The translations under genes were made by a program, and so were the position numbers. Positions 27,863 to 36,235 of a DNA stretch of 64,000 nt are shown here, one piece after another; within the stretch, counting starts at the first letter, position 1, and each line of letters opens with the position of its first letter. This stretch comes from JAHBNG01 sp039028975 (GTDB lineage Bacteria > Chloroflexota > Anaerolineae > Caldilineales > Caldilineaceae). Where the stretch lies: the NCBI GenBank assembly GCA_039028975.1, contig JBCCHB010000087.1, positions 4,070-68,069 of the forward strand, read 5' to 3'. The notes beneath the pieces are model-generated. The model was not told where the DNA came from. It saw nothing but the letters and a program-made list of their open reading frames with translations, and did not search any database.

Positions 27863-28728
27863 TATCTAGCACCCTTTCCAATAAATGCTGATGGCAGCGT
27901 CCACAGAATGATTCCTATGTCCTGCCAAACAGATTGTGTTTGTGTATATCGAACATCCAATCGAACCATATCATCAAAGGTTACCTGGCTACGTCCGCTT
28001 ACTTGCCATGGTCCTGTAATACCGGGCATGGTCGCAAAGCGCTGCATGTGCCAAGGTTGATATTGTTCTACTTCGTATGGAATTGCAGGTCGGGGACCAA
28101 CTAAACTCATGTCGCCCTGTAACACATTCCATAATTGAGGCAATTCATCTAAGCTGGTCTTGCGTAAGAAATGACCAATTTTAGTAACCCGAGGATCGCG
28201 TGAGAGCTTAAATTCGCCCTTCTTCTCTTCGTCTGGCTGTATCTCAGCCATCTTGTTTGTATCACCAGAAATGTATGCTGCAACAAACTTCTCGTGCAAA
28301 TCCGTGTCAGCATTCTGACGCATTGAACGGAATTTATAAAAGTTGAATTCAACTCGCTGCCAGTAAGGCTTCCCATTGTAATATCTGCGACGAGCGCCAA
28401 CTCGTTTCTGTACAAATATTGCAGGGCCAGATGAATCTAAACAGATTAAAATAGCAATTATAATCATCAACGGCAATAATGTAATCAGTGCAAAAGCCGT
28501 TAGTACCAAATCAATTATTCTTTTAAGATAAAAATAACCGTACCGATCTGCTCCAGCAAAACTCACTGCATTTGGATCGATGGTCATCAGGTGGTCAAGC
28601 GTGACTGTTGCTTCTCGATGTCTCTTTCTTCCCATTACGCCACGATCTCGGGAGGATCCGTGAACGGCATCTCTGCTGACTGTTGCGGCTGTTGGATTAA
28701 ATGAACTGATTCCTACTTGCTGTCCCAT
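27862..28728 (-). CDS. initiating undecaprenyl-phosphate sugar-phosphate transferase
   Basis: 288 residues. A disordered N-terminus (~1-60) precedes one membrane segment (~66-95, after YFYLKRIIDLVLTAFAL). The catalytic domain has FNFYKFRSMR, LRKTSLDELPQLWNVLQGD and SLVGPRPAIPYEVEQY, the hallmark motifs of the bacterial sugar transferase family (PglC/WbaP type, short form). It attaches the first sugar-phosphate to undecaprenyl phosphate, starting repeat-unit synthesis. GAGGTAA lies just before the ATG. It is the first gene of the minus-strand cluster, facing the divergent control region. Confidence 0.9.
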   Translation of the reverse strand: MGQQVGISSFNPTAATVSRDAVHGSSRDRGVMGRKRHREATVTLDHLMTIDPNAVSFAGADRYGYFYLKRIIDLVLTAFALITLLPLMIIIAILICLDSSGPAIFVQKRVGARRRYYNGKPYWQRVEFNFYKFRSMRQNADTDLHEKFVAAYISGDTNKMAEIQPDEEKKGEFKLSRDPRVTKIGHFLRKTSLDELPQLWNVLQGDMSLVGPRPAIPYEVEQYQPWHMQRFATMPGITGPWQVSGRSQVTFDDMVRLDVRYTQTQSVWQDIGIILWTLPSAFIGKGAR

Positions 28729-29119
28729 GGAACTTACCTCTATACTTTACGCTACTACAATTATCTGTGACGAAATCATCGATGTCATACAAGATTATCT
28801 TTGCTGTCTATCGATCTAGGTGATTGTCAGTAATTGGGATAATTTACGCTTAAAATGATGTGGTAGACTCTGACGGAAAGTAATTTTGATTATCGTGGTT
28901 AACAAAGTATTTTATTAACCCTTTCTATGTCATTTACCAGCATTGTATATCTCTAGATAACATAGATAACTTGACTCGAGTTTATCAAAAACAAAAGATA
29001 TTCAGTGTTACAAATTGCTGACACATGACACGGAATCAGTAGCCGTTGTGATGCCATAGTCAGCGCGTGTAACTCGAGTATATATTCTGTAGCCTTTTTC
29101 ATTTCTCACGGAGGAAATT
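28729..29119. promoter_or_regulatory. divergent control region with paired ACTCGAGT palindromes
   Basis: This 391-bp AT-rich gap separates the two arms of the polysaccharide locus and must contain both promoters. The perfect 8-bp palindrome ACTCGAGT occurs at 28974-28981 and again at 29072-29079, 98 bp apart centre to centre. The second copy is directly followed by TATATTCT, a possible -10 region, 41 bp before the start at 29120. This looks like a two-site operator, possibly looping, but no regulator gene lies nearby. Confidence 0.5.
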
Positions 29120-29716
29120 ATGAGTGATTATTTCGTTCATCCAACTGCTCTTGTAGAATCTGATAATGTCGGTGATGGTACCCAAATTTGGGCATTTTCC
29201 CACGTATTAAAGGGTGGAACAATCGGGAAGCAGTGCAGCATTGCAGATCATTGTTTTGTCGAGAGCGGGGCCGTTATCGGAGACTATGTTACCATAAAGA
29301 ATGGCAATATGATTTGGACGGGCGTTACGCTTGAAGAGGGGGTATTTGTTGGGCCGTCTGCGACCTTTACCAACGACCGCTATCCGCGATCGTCCCGACT
29401 GCCCGAACTTCAGCTTGAAGATGGGGGGGTTCGGGATTGGCTGGTCCCAACAGTCGTGCGGAGAGGTGCGACCATTGGCGCAGATAGTATACTCATTGCT
29501 GGGATTGAAATTGGCGAATTTGCTATGGTAGGAGCTGGCGCAACCGTTACGCGAGATGTCAAACCATATTCCCTTGTGATTGGCAGCCCTGCTCACCATT
29601 ATCAGTGGGTCTGCCGATGTGGGTTACCGCTAAATATTGATGGCACTCAAGCTGTTTGTGATTTTTGCCAACGACAATATGTCGAAAATGGTGGACGATT
29701 AAGCATGCAAGAGTGA
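29120..29716 (+). CDS. left-handed beta-helix sugar N-acetyltransferase (WlbB/WbpD-like)
   Basis: 198 residues with hexapeptide-repeat periodicity, starting YFVHPTALVESDNVGDGTQI and including GATIGADSILIAGIEIG and FAMVGAGATVTRDV. This is the UDP-3-amino-sugar-acid acetyltransferase type. The C-terminus carries a small cysteine set (CRCG and CDFC), a rubredoxin-like knuckle common in this family. It would acetylate the amine installed by the aminotransferase at 25540. Good GGAGG site before the ATG. First gene of the plus-strand arm, so pathway genes are split across the divergent region. Confidence 0.9.
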   Translation: MSDYFVHPTALVESDNVGDGTQIWAFSHVLKGGTIGKQCSIADHCFVESGAVIGDYVTIKNGNMIWTGVTLEEGVFVGPSATFTNDRYPRSSRLPELQLEDGGVRDWLVPTVVRRGATIGADSILIAGIEIGEFAMVGAGATVTRDVKPYSLVIGSPAHHYQWVCRCGLPLNIDGTQAVCDFCQRQYVENGGRLSMQE

Positions 29717-29814
29717 AGTAATTTGCCATCCACTACGTACCCTAAATATCAAGAGCAGTATTCCTAGTAGAGTTATTTTGGCGCGTTACATCTAGAGCAG
29801 TGTACAATTCGCCC

Positions 29815-31170
29815 ATGCAACCGAGCTACAAAATCGCAATTGTCCATGATTGGTTAAATCAAGTAGGTGGTGCTGAAAACGTACTTGAAGAAATGGTAGC
29901 ACTATTTCCGGAGGCAGATGTCTTTACCAGCATCTTTGCGCCTGAAAAAATGCCACCGTCTTTTCAGCATCTACCTATTCATACTAGTTTCATGCAGAAA
30001 TTCCCATATGTGACGACGCACCATCAGCAGTATATGCCTATTTATCCACTAGCGTTTCAGCAGTTCCATCTTGACTCATATGATTTAGTGCTGAGTAACA
30101 AAAGTGGATTCTGTCACGGCGTTCGTACAAAGTCGATCCAATCAGCCTTTCAAAATGCTACTTTCTATAATACGAGGAAAAACGGTCACCCACCCAATGG
30201 TGCTCTTCATGTCTGTTATTGCCTAACGCCAACTCGGTTTCTCTGGTCGTTGGATCATTACCTTTCGCGAGAGCGTTTTGGCTTGACGGGAAGTATGCTG
30301 TTGCGTCCCCTGTTACCTGCATTGCGCTGGTGGGATCGAAATGCTGCTCAGCGGGTGGATCATTTCGTGGCTATAAGCCGCGAGATTCAACAACGTATTC
30401 TTAAGCTCTACGGTCGGGAAAGCACAATCATTTATCCACCTGTCGATACAGGCTTTTTCACGCCTAGCGATTCGATAGTTAGAAATTCGACGTTAAGCCA
30501 AAACAATGGTGTGAACCGCCATGGTCAAGTATCTAGCCAGACACCTTGCCCTATGCCTTCTCATATCAGTGAAGACATAGGACTTCCCGCTGAGATCGCT
30601 TCCCAGGGCTATTATCTAATCGTGAGTCGGTTGATTCCTTATAAACGAATTGATCTAGCGGTGAAAGCGTTTGCCCATCTGCCAACTGAACGGCTGGTAA
30701 TTGTGGGGGATGGTCGCGACCGCCAAACATTAGAACTCATTGCGAATGACAATGTTATCTTCTTAGGCCGTCTGAATCGTAACCGGGTACGGGAACTCCT
30801 GCGCTACTGTAAAGCGTTTATCTTTCCGGGCTTGGAAGACTTTGGCATTGCGCCCGTGGAAGCGATGAGTTCTGGCCGCCCTGTGATTGCATATGCTGGT
30901 GGCGGGGCACTCGATACCATACTACCCGGTCGTAGCGGTGAACTGTTTCAAGACCAAACCGTGGAGAGCTTGCTTGATACATTGAAACGGTTCCAACCAT
31001 CTTACTATAGTCCAGATGCTTGTCGTCACCAAGCCGAGAAATTCAGTGTACAGAATTTCCATTCTAACCTGAGGGGCTTTATTGAACAGCTGCTCGTAGA
31101 GAAATGGGAATCGATAAATAAGAAAGCCAACCCAACAGCAGATAAGCACCTATACTCAGGCTCCGCATAA
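29815..31170 (+). CDS. glycosyltransferase family 4 (WbaZ-like)
   Basis: 451 residues from ATG; a GTG five codons earlier (29800) is the alternative and neither has a clear ribosome site. N-terminal YKIAIVHDWLNQVGGAENVL; donor half YYLIVSRLIPYKRIDLAVKA and FGIAPVEAMSSGRPVIAYAGGG. Similar enzymes are mannosyl or related transferases in O-antigen and exopolysaccharide clusters. An insert of low-complexity sequence (~residues 225-260) separates the halves. The last codons and stop fall inside a degenerate piece of the dispersed palindrome at 31151. Confidence 0.85.
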   Translation: MQPSYKIAIVHDWLNQVGGAENVLEEMVALFPEADVFTSIFAPEKMPPSFQHLPIHTSFMQKFPYVTTHHQQYMPIYPLAFQQFHLDSYDLVLSNKSGFCHGVRTKSIQSAFQNATFYNTRKNGHPPNGALHVCYCLTPTRFLWSLDHYLSRERFGLTGSMLLRPLLPALRWWDRNAAQRVDHFVAISREIQQRILKLYGRESTIIYPPVDTGFFTPSDSIVRNSTLSQNNGVNRHGQVSSQTPCPMPSHISEDIGLPAEIASQGYYLIVSRLIPYKRIDLAVKAFAHLPTERLVIVGDGRDRQTLELIANDNVIFLGRLNRNRVRELLRYCKAFIFPGLEDFGIAPVEAMSSGRPVIAYAGGGALDTILPGRSGELFQDQTVESLLDTLKRFQPSYYSPDACRHQAEKFSVQNFHSNLRGFIEQLLVEKWESINKKANPTADKHLYSGSA

Positions 31171-31173
31171 AGT
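31151..31173 (+). repeat. degenerate end of the dispersed palindrome at the glycosyltransferase stop
   Basis: TATACTCAGGCTCCG followed by CATAAAGTA resembles the left end of the 85-bp family joined directly to a worn right end. It supplies the last codons of the glycosyltransferase. The match is short, so this is tentative; similar shrunken copies sit in later gaps of the same operon. Confidence 0.4.
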
Positions 31174-31241
31174 AACATTTTTCTCGTGGGTAGCCATGTT
31201 ACCTTATCACGATCGCCGGTACGCAACATAGCTGAACAAAT

Positions 31242-31937
31242 ATGGAATTACGGGCCTATTTCAACATTCTCAGGCGACGCTGGTGGATACCTATCGTGCT
31301 AACGCTTCTCGTTAGCGTATTGAGCGCGATTCAGCTGAAGCCCTGGCAGAGCGCTCCTCCCACTCAATTCAGTGCACAATTACGTTTTCTGATTGGTGTT
31401 TTACCCCTGGATGTAGCGGACGCTTCCATCTATGATCCACGCTATTTTGCATGGTTAACCAGCGAATATCTAGTCGATGATTTCACGGAGGTGGTGAGTA
31501 GCCAACTCTTCTCCCAGCAAGTCAGCCAACGATTAGTGGAGCAACAAATCGTCATCCCAGGGGGAGCCATCAGTGGGAGTGCCGCCACAGGAAAACAACA
31601 CCGAATTATCAGCGTTGAATTTACTTGGCATAATGAGGAAGAAGCAGTTGCCATTGCCCATGCCGCAACGGCTGAATTGGAAGAGAATGCCGAATTTTAC
31701 TTTTACCAACTTGGCACAAATGATGCAACCATTACGTTACTGGATGGTCCCATGGTTGCCCCGGTTGGCCCAACACTTCAGGAGCAGTTTGCCTTTTTGA
31801 TTCGCCTTATTTTGGGTATTGTGGGCGGGCTGGGAATCGCGTTTTTGGCCGAATATCTAGATACTTCTATCTATAGTCGTGCCCATGTTGAGGAGCTTGG
31901 GCTTCCTATACTTGGGAGCATCCCAAAGCACCGTTAG
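31242..31937 (+). CDS. Wzz-type chain-length protein, first copy
   Basis: 231 residues. N-terminal MELRAYFNILRRRWWIPIVL leads into TM1 (~14-32); a periplasmic domain follows; TM2 (~185-205) is followed by LDTSIYSRAHVEELGLPILG, the cytoplasmic tail typical of Wzz/kinase-adaptor proteins. A Pro-rich segment (GPMVAPVGPT) precedes TM2. No kinase domain is attached; the separate ATPase at 35588 probably partners with it or with the paralogue at 32178. Confidence 0.85.
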   Translation: MELRAYFNILRRRWWIPIVLTLLVSVLSAIQLKPWQSAPPTQFSAQLRFLIGVLPLDVADASIYDPRYFAWLTSEYLVDDFTEVVSSQLFSQQVSQRLVEQQIVIPGGAISGSAATGKQHRIISVEFTWHNEEEAVAIAHAATAELEENAEFYFYQLGTNDATITLLDGPMVAPVGPTLQEQFAFLIRLILGIVGGLGIAFLAEYLDTSIYSRAHVEELGLPILGSIPKHR

Positions 31938-31939
31938 CT

Positions 31940-32104
31940 ATGTCAGTAGATCGCAAACTTGTCATTTGGAGCAGGGATGACGAGAAATCTATACTCGATC
32001 AAAATGGAAGATTTCTCCCTTTGGTGCCGAAGGGGCCACTTCGTGTGCAAAATGACAATGAACCAGTCTATCAGTCTGCTGATATCAATAATTTAATAGA
32101 TTGA
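31940..32104 (+). CDS. possible small protein (54 aa), unrecognised
   Basis: ATG begins two bases after the stop of the Wzz-like gene, giving a 54-codon frame that starts MSVDRKLVIWSRDDEKS and ends DINNLID. It is hydrophilic, without signal or membrane segment. The tight spacing suggests translational coupling, but there is no separate ribosome site and no recognised family. A chance frame cannot be excluded. Confidence 0.35.
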   Translation: MSVDRKLVIWSRDDEKSILDQNGRFLPLVPKGPLRVQNDNEPVYQSADINNLID

Positions 32105-32108
32105 GCGA

Positions 32109-32157
32109 GGTCCAGCTCTGCTTGAAACCCATCGCTTATCAACGTGATCGCAGGTAA
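32109..32157 (+). repeat. probable degenerate copy of the dispersed palindrome
   Basis: TCCAGCTCTGCTTGAAAC and, after about 20 bases, CGCAGGTA resemble the left and right ends of the 85-bp family with the inner stem lost. It lies 20 bp before the start of the second Wzz gene. Tentative. Confidence 0.35.
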
Positions 32158-32177
32158 GCAGGTTTTGGAGAATATTA

Positions 32178-32897
32178 ATGACTATACAAGAGTACATCCG
32201 TATCATCCGCAAACGGGGTTGGATTGTTATCGTAGCCATGTTCTTGGCCGCAGTTGCAGGCTACGGGATTAGCAGCCTACAAGAAGATGTATACCGCGCC
32301 ACTGTACATGTCAGTACAGTCCCAGCGCGACCAGACTGGGGTTTAGGCAATACGGCCAAAGATCTCATGAGAAATTTCGCCCTTAATATTAGAACGCCAG
32401 AGAATGCTCAGTTGGTGATTGACCGGGCGAAACTGGATCAAAACCCCTATGATTTTTTGGCTAATGTTGCCGTAGCGGATGACTCTAGTACCTTTACCAT
32501 CAAAATTGAAGCTGAATCGGGCGATCCTGAAGTTGCAAAACTTATGGCGTTAGAGTTGGCCGATCTCTTTGTTGAAGATCGTACCCAATATTATGCCCAA
32601 CAAGATAAGAGAGATCGCATCGAAGTCAAAATTCGTAGCCGTATGATTGGGGCATCTCAAATTCAGCCAAAACCAACAGTCAATGCCATTGCAGGTAGTG
32701 TGCTAGGACTGCTCTTTGGCGTTGCGGTTGTGCTTCTCCTAACATGGTTGGAAGCCGATTTGCTACGCACTAGGGAAAGTGTGGAGCGTATACTTGAAGT
32801 ACCTGTCTTGGGAACCATTCCCCGCATACCAACGCCAAACGGGCGAAGGGGTGACACGCCTCAGACTGGGACTATTGGATTGCCAAAACCTGCCTAA
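32178..32897 (+). CDS. Wzz-type chain-length protein, second copy
   Basis: 239 residues. MTIQEYIRIIRKRGWIVIVA opens TM1 (~15-33); periplasmic domain to ~165; TM2 (~170-190, AIAGSVLGLLFGVAVVLLLT) followed by LLRTRESVERILEVPVLGTI. The short Gly/Pro/Thr-rich tail is likely disordered. It is a divergent paralogue of the protein at 31242. Two Wzz proteins plus one free ATPase suggest a hetero-oligomeric length-control complex distinct from the fused version at 23997. Confidence 0.85.
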   Translation: MTIQEYIRIIRKRGWIVIVAMFLAAVAGYGISSLQEDVYRATVHVSTVPARPDWGLGNTAKDLMRNFALNIRTPENAQLVIDRAKLDQNPYDFLANVAVADDSSTFTIKIEAESGDPEVAKLMALELADLFVEDRTQYYAQQDKRDRIEVKIRSRMIGASQIQPKPTVNAIAGSVLGLLFGVAVVLLLTWLEADLLRTRESVERILEVPVLGTIPRIPTPNGRRGDTPQTGTIGLPKPA

Positions 32898-32950
32898 ATT
32901 GCTTGATATTACAGTTGGCCATAGGTGGTGCTTAGCGTTCGTTTCACGCA

Positions 32951-32980
32951 TGGTCTCAGTCTTGAAACGACCTGCGAATA
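32951..32980 (+). repeat. shrunken copy of the dispersed palindrome
   Basis: TCTCAGTCTTGAAACGACC followed by TGCGAATA matches the two outer ends of the family joined directly, without the inner stem and loop. It lies between the second Wzz gene and the DUF2079 gene, 54 bp past the former's stop. Confidence 0.5.
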
Positions 32981-33018
32981 ATTCGATGTGGCTTTACTCT
33001 ATTTAGGCTGTGCTGATT

Positions 33019-35526
33019 ATGAGCACGAATAGCTGGCAACAGCATTTGCCGAAACTCCTCTTATTCTTGGCCGTTATTGGGTATGCGCTCTATTTTATTT
33101 GGCTTACGTTTCTTAGGTTTGATGCATTTGAGGCGCGAGCTTTAGATTTAGGGAACTTCGATCAAGCGATTTGGAATACATCACAGGGGCGCTGGTTCCA
33201 CCTGACGAATCAGGAAGGCATTGTCAATCGACTCAGCCTCCATGTTGAGCCGATACTGATTCCTATTTCTTGGCTTTATTGGATCTATAGTAGCCCCAAG
33301 ACGCTCCTATTTCTTCAATCCGTGGTAGTCTCTCTCGGTGCACTGTTTGTCTATGGACTGGCACACATCGAGCTAAAGAATGGCTGGCTATCCCTGATCT
33401 TTGCTGGTTCGTTCCTACTCAACCCATCGATCCAGGCTGCGAACTGGTTAGAGTTTCACGGCCTAACGTTGGCTCCTACTTTCCTCCTTGCTGCATTTTA
33501 CTTCCTACGTACAAAGCAGAATACTCTTTTTATTCTCTCGGCCATTTTGGCAGCAAGCTGCAAAGAAGAGATAGCCCTGTTGGTCCTGATGATGGGCCTC
33601 TATGCCTTCCTTTTTATGAAAAGGCGACGATTAGGGATAGTGACCATGGCGCTTTCGCTGACTTGGGCACTCGTTGCGGTATTGGGCATTCAGCAGCTCT
33701 TTGGCAATGGGAATATTCATTGGGGGCGTTATGCATATCTGGGTGAATCCCCTCTACAAATCGTCACAGCTATCGTGACTCAACCGTCAGTTGTCTGGAG
33801 CCAACTGCAAAAGGCCGATGCATTTGTCTATCTGATTCGACATCTGATTCCGGTAGGATTTCTTGGCGTCTTAGCCCCTGAAGTGCTTTTCATGGCCCTG
33901 CCATCGTTGGGTCTCAACTTGTTGGCGGATTTCTCTCCTATGCACCAGATAGATACGCTGATTTATGCAGCCCCGATTGTTCCGTTTGCAACCCTGAGCG
34001 GTGTCTTTGGTGCGCATCGCCTGTTAAATCGATGGTCACCGGAGAAATTTCGCTCCTTAGCGTCCTGGTTGGTTGGGATATTCATCGTGAGTGCTGGGTT
34101 AGCCAACCAGTGGGCTTACGGGTATTTGCCAGGAAGCGGTCACTATCAATTCCTCGCGATTACGGACCATCATCGGCAAGCGGAGGAGATGATACGTCAG
34201 ATTCCTGCTGACGCCAAAGTCTCTGCCCAAGATAGGCTCAACCCTCACGTTAGCCAACGGGAGACCATATATATCTTTCCCAGGGTTGAGGATGCTGATA
34301 CAGTCTTTTTAGATGTAACAGGCTCGCCTTGGCCCCAGCATCCGAATGACATTCATAAGCAGGTCAACCAGCTACTGATAAGTGGGTTTGGCATAGCGGC
34401 TGCTCAAGACGGGTATCTACTCCTAAGCCAAAATGCAATAAACCAAGATATGCCCCCGTCCTTCTATAGCGCTTGGCAAGCAGATACTATTGCTCCTGCG
34501 ACTGGTGCAAATCCCATCAACGTCACATTTGGTGACTTATTTAAATTAGTGGGTCTGGATGTGTTCACAGATCGGAACGGCGAGCTGGTTATTAAACTCT
34601 TCTGGCAGATTTTGGATGACCATCTTCAGGATGTGAATTTTCACGTCGCCTATCTAGATCGAAGTGGGACACCGCTTCATACCACTCAATTTTATCCCCT
34701 TCCTGCAACCCTATGGTATCCTACTTCTTTGTGGACTGTCAGCGCGTCTGATGACATATCTGTTACTTCATTCAGCAATGTCCTTAGTGACACACAGGAA
34801 GAGGATCCTCAGAGGGGGAACACCACAGAGATAGAGAACGTTAGAACTTATGTTGTTCAAACCTTGCCGTGGAATTTAGAGAGTGAGCAGTTTACACTTG
34901 CAGTGGGCCTCTTTTGGGCAGAGGATGGTGCGGATTGGTCCAGCGGTAAGCGGTTACCTGTCACAGAGATGGAGCAGACATATCCCCTTTTAGAGGGAGG
35001 AACGCTTTTGCGCATTGGTGGATATGAGCAGGTGAGTTCACGGCTCTTACCTTCAAGAAATATCCAATCAGCTCAGTGGGTCGCTCAACAGGCATCCACT
35101 TCTCCACCCACCCAGATTATGGATGCTAAGCTAGGTGGGCAAATTGCTCTAAGTGGCGTGACCTTAGAAACTAATCCTTTACAGGCCCAAGAGTCGCTGA
35201 AAGTTAATCTACACTGGCGCATCACTAGCCCAATCGAATTAGATTACTCGCTCTTTTTCCATCTACTAAACAGTAATGGGGATGTAGTTGCTCAGCTAGA
35301 TCGGCAGCCAGAAGATGTGGCTGGATTTTTGCCCATGACCTCTTGGCCACTTCAATATGAGATTGTCGATCCGGTAGTTCTGGATCTACCGGAATCACTA
35401 CCACCAGGCTCCTACCGAATGTTAGCGGGGTTGTACTTTTGGCAGGATGGGCAACGGCTTCTAGTAACGGGTGCGAATGCAACGGCAGAGAATGGTGTGG
35501 ATCTGGGAAGAGTGATTGTCGAATGA
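33019..35526 (+). CDS. DUF2079 polytopic membrane protein with C-terminal beta domain
   Basis: 835 residues from ATG (a GTG lies three codons earlier). The N-terminal half (~1-370) has about ten membrane helices and the DUF2079 signatures ALDLGNFDQAIWNTSQGRW and FLLNPSIQAANWLEFHG. Its distant relatives are GT-C glycosyltransferases, so a lipid-linked sugar donor is plausible. The C-terminal half (~500-835) is soluble and contains two beta-sandwich-like units, the last with VVAQLDRQPEDV and QDGQRLLVTG, also seen at the end of the membrane protein at 46223. Placement in the polysaccharide operon suggests polymer decoration outside the membrane. Confidence 0.8.
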   Translation: MSTNSWQQHLPKLLLFLAVIGYALYFIWLTFLRFDAFEARALDLGNFDQAIWNTSQGRWFHLTNQEGIVNRLSLHVEPILIPISWLYWIYSSPKTLLFLQSVVVSLGALFVYGLAHIELKNGWLSLIFAGSFLLNPSIQAANWLEFHGLTLAPTFLLAAFYFLRTKQNTLFILSAILAASCKEEIALLVLMMGLYAFLFMKRRRLGIVTMALSLTWALVAVLGIQQLFGNGNIHWGRYAYLGESPLQIVTAIVTQPSVVWSQLQKADAFVYLIRHLIPVGFLGVLAPEVLFMALPSLGLNLLADFSPMHQIDTLIYAAPIVPFATLSGVFGAHRLLNRWSPEKFRSLASWLVGIFIVSAGLANQWAYGYLPGSGHYQFLAITDHHRQAEEMIRQIPADAKVSAQDRLNPHVSQRETIYIFPRVEDADTVFLDVTGSPWPQHPNDIHKQVNQLLISGFGIAAAQDGYLLLSQNAINQDMPPSFYSAWQADTIAPATGANPINVTFGDLFKLVGLDVFTDRNGELVIKLFWQILDDHLQDVNFHVAYLDRSGTPLHTTQFYPLPATLWYPTSLWTVSASDDISVTSFSNVLSDTQEEDPQRGNTTEIENVRTYVVQTLPWNLESEQFTLAVGLFWAEDGADWSSGKRLPVTEMEQTYPLLEGGTLLRIGGYEQVSSRLLPSRNIQSAQWVAQQASTSPPTQIMDAKLGGQIALSGVTLETNPLQAQESLKVNLHWRITSPIELDYSLFFHLLNSNGDVVAQLDRQPEDVAGFLPMTSWPLQYEIVDPVVLDLPESLPPGSYRMLAGLYFWQDGQRLLVTGANATAENGVDLGRVIVE

Positions 35527-35532
35527 CTTTTA

Positions 35533-35566
35533 CCTACTCAAGCCCGTTTGAAACAACCGCAAAGTA
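35533..35566 (+). repeat. shrunken 34-bp copy of the dispersed palindrome
   Basis: CTACTCAAGCCCGTTTGAAA runs directly into CAACCGCAAAGTA. These are recognisably the two outer ends of the 85-bp element with the inner stem and loop deleted. It starts seven bases past the DUF2079 stop and 22 bp before the next ATG. Confidence 0.65.
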
Positions 35567-35587
35567 GAAATCGAGAAACTTTTACCT

Positions 35588-36235
35588 ATGTCAAAGCTCA
35601 TTACTATAACTGACTCGCGTAGCCCTGCCGCGGAAGCTTACCAGAGCCTACGTACCAATATTGAGTTTGCCGGTCTGGATCAGCCACTTCAATCTCTACT
35701 GGTTACCTGTGCAGATACTAACACAAATAAGAGCCAGGCGTTGGCCAATTTGGCTGTTGTGATGGCTGGTGCCGGAGATAAGGTTATTGTAGTTGATGGG
35801 GACCTACGCCGCCCACAGCAGCACGAGATCTTTGACCTTCACAATCAGGAAGGCTTAACAAGTTGGCTACAGGGGAACTCGTCTGCCCCCCCGATTCAAT
35901 CAACGGCTATAGAGGGATTGCGTGTCTTGCCTGCTGGGCCATCCCATCCCAATCCAGTGGCATTGCTGAGCGCAAAGAGGCTTAGTGAGGCACTTGCTGA
36001 GTTGTCCCAACAAACTGACTATCTGCTTTGTGATTCACCTCCCTTACTGGCGGTGACGGATGCAGCACTGTGGGCTAGTAAAGTGGACGGAACCATTCTG
36101 CTCCTCAACGCCGGAGGGACAAAACGCGATCAGGCCCAACAAGCCAAAGCTGTTTTGGCAAAGGTTCGTGCACGCATTATTGGTGCTGTTTTGCTAAACT
36201 CTGAGGAAGATGTCAATTCGCTACGCTATGGATAG
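35588..36235 (+). CDS. stand-alone BY-kinase-like ATPase with altered Walker A
   Basis: 215 residues of the CpsD/CapB family. Opening SPAAEAYQSLRTNIEFAGLD; Walker A position reads CADTNTNKSQALANLA, where the usual EGKST/S has NKS, losing the conserved glycine; Walker A' VIVVDGDLRRPQQH; Walker B YLLCDSPPLLAVTDAA. The protein stops at LNSEEDVNSLRYG with only one tyrosine near the end, so the usual Tyr cluster is missing. Either ATP binding is impaired and the protein is a regulatory pseudo-kinase, or the variant loop still works. Partner candidates are the Wzz proteins at 31242 and 32178. Confidence 0.85.
   Translation: MSKLITITDSRSPAAEAYQSLRTNIEFAGLDQPLQSLLVTCADTNTNKSQALANLAVVMAGAGDKVIVVDGDLRRPQQHEIFDLHNQEGLTSWLQGNSSAPPIQSTAIEGLRVLPAGPSHPNPVALLSAKRLSEALAELSQQTDYLLCDSPPLLAVTDAALWASKVDGTILLLNAGGTKRDQAQQAKAVLAKVRARIIGAVLLNSEEDVNSLRYG

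Noticed and set aside
28729..29119. A divergent regulator gene between the two polysaccharide arms
   Set aside because: No open frame of useful length occurs in either direction; only AT-rich control sequence is present.
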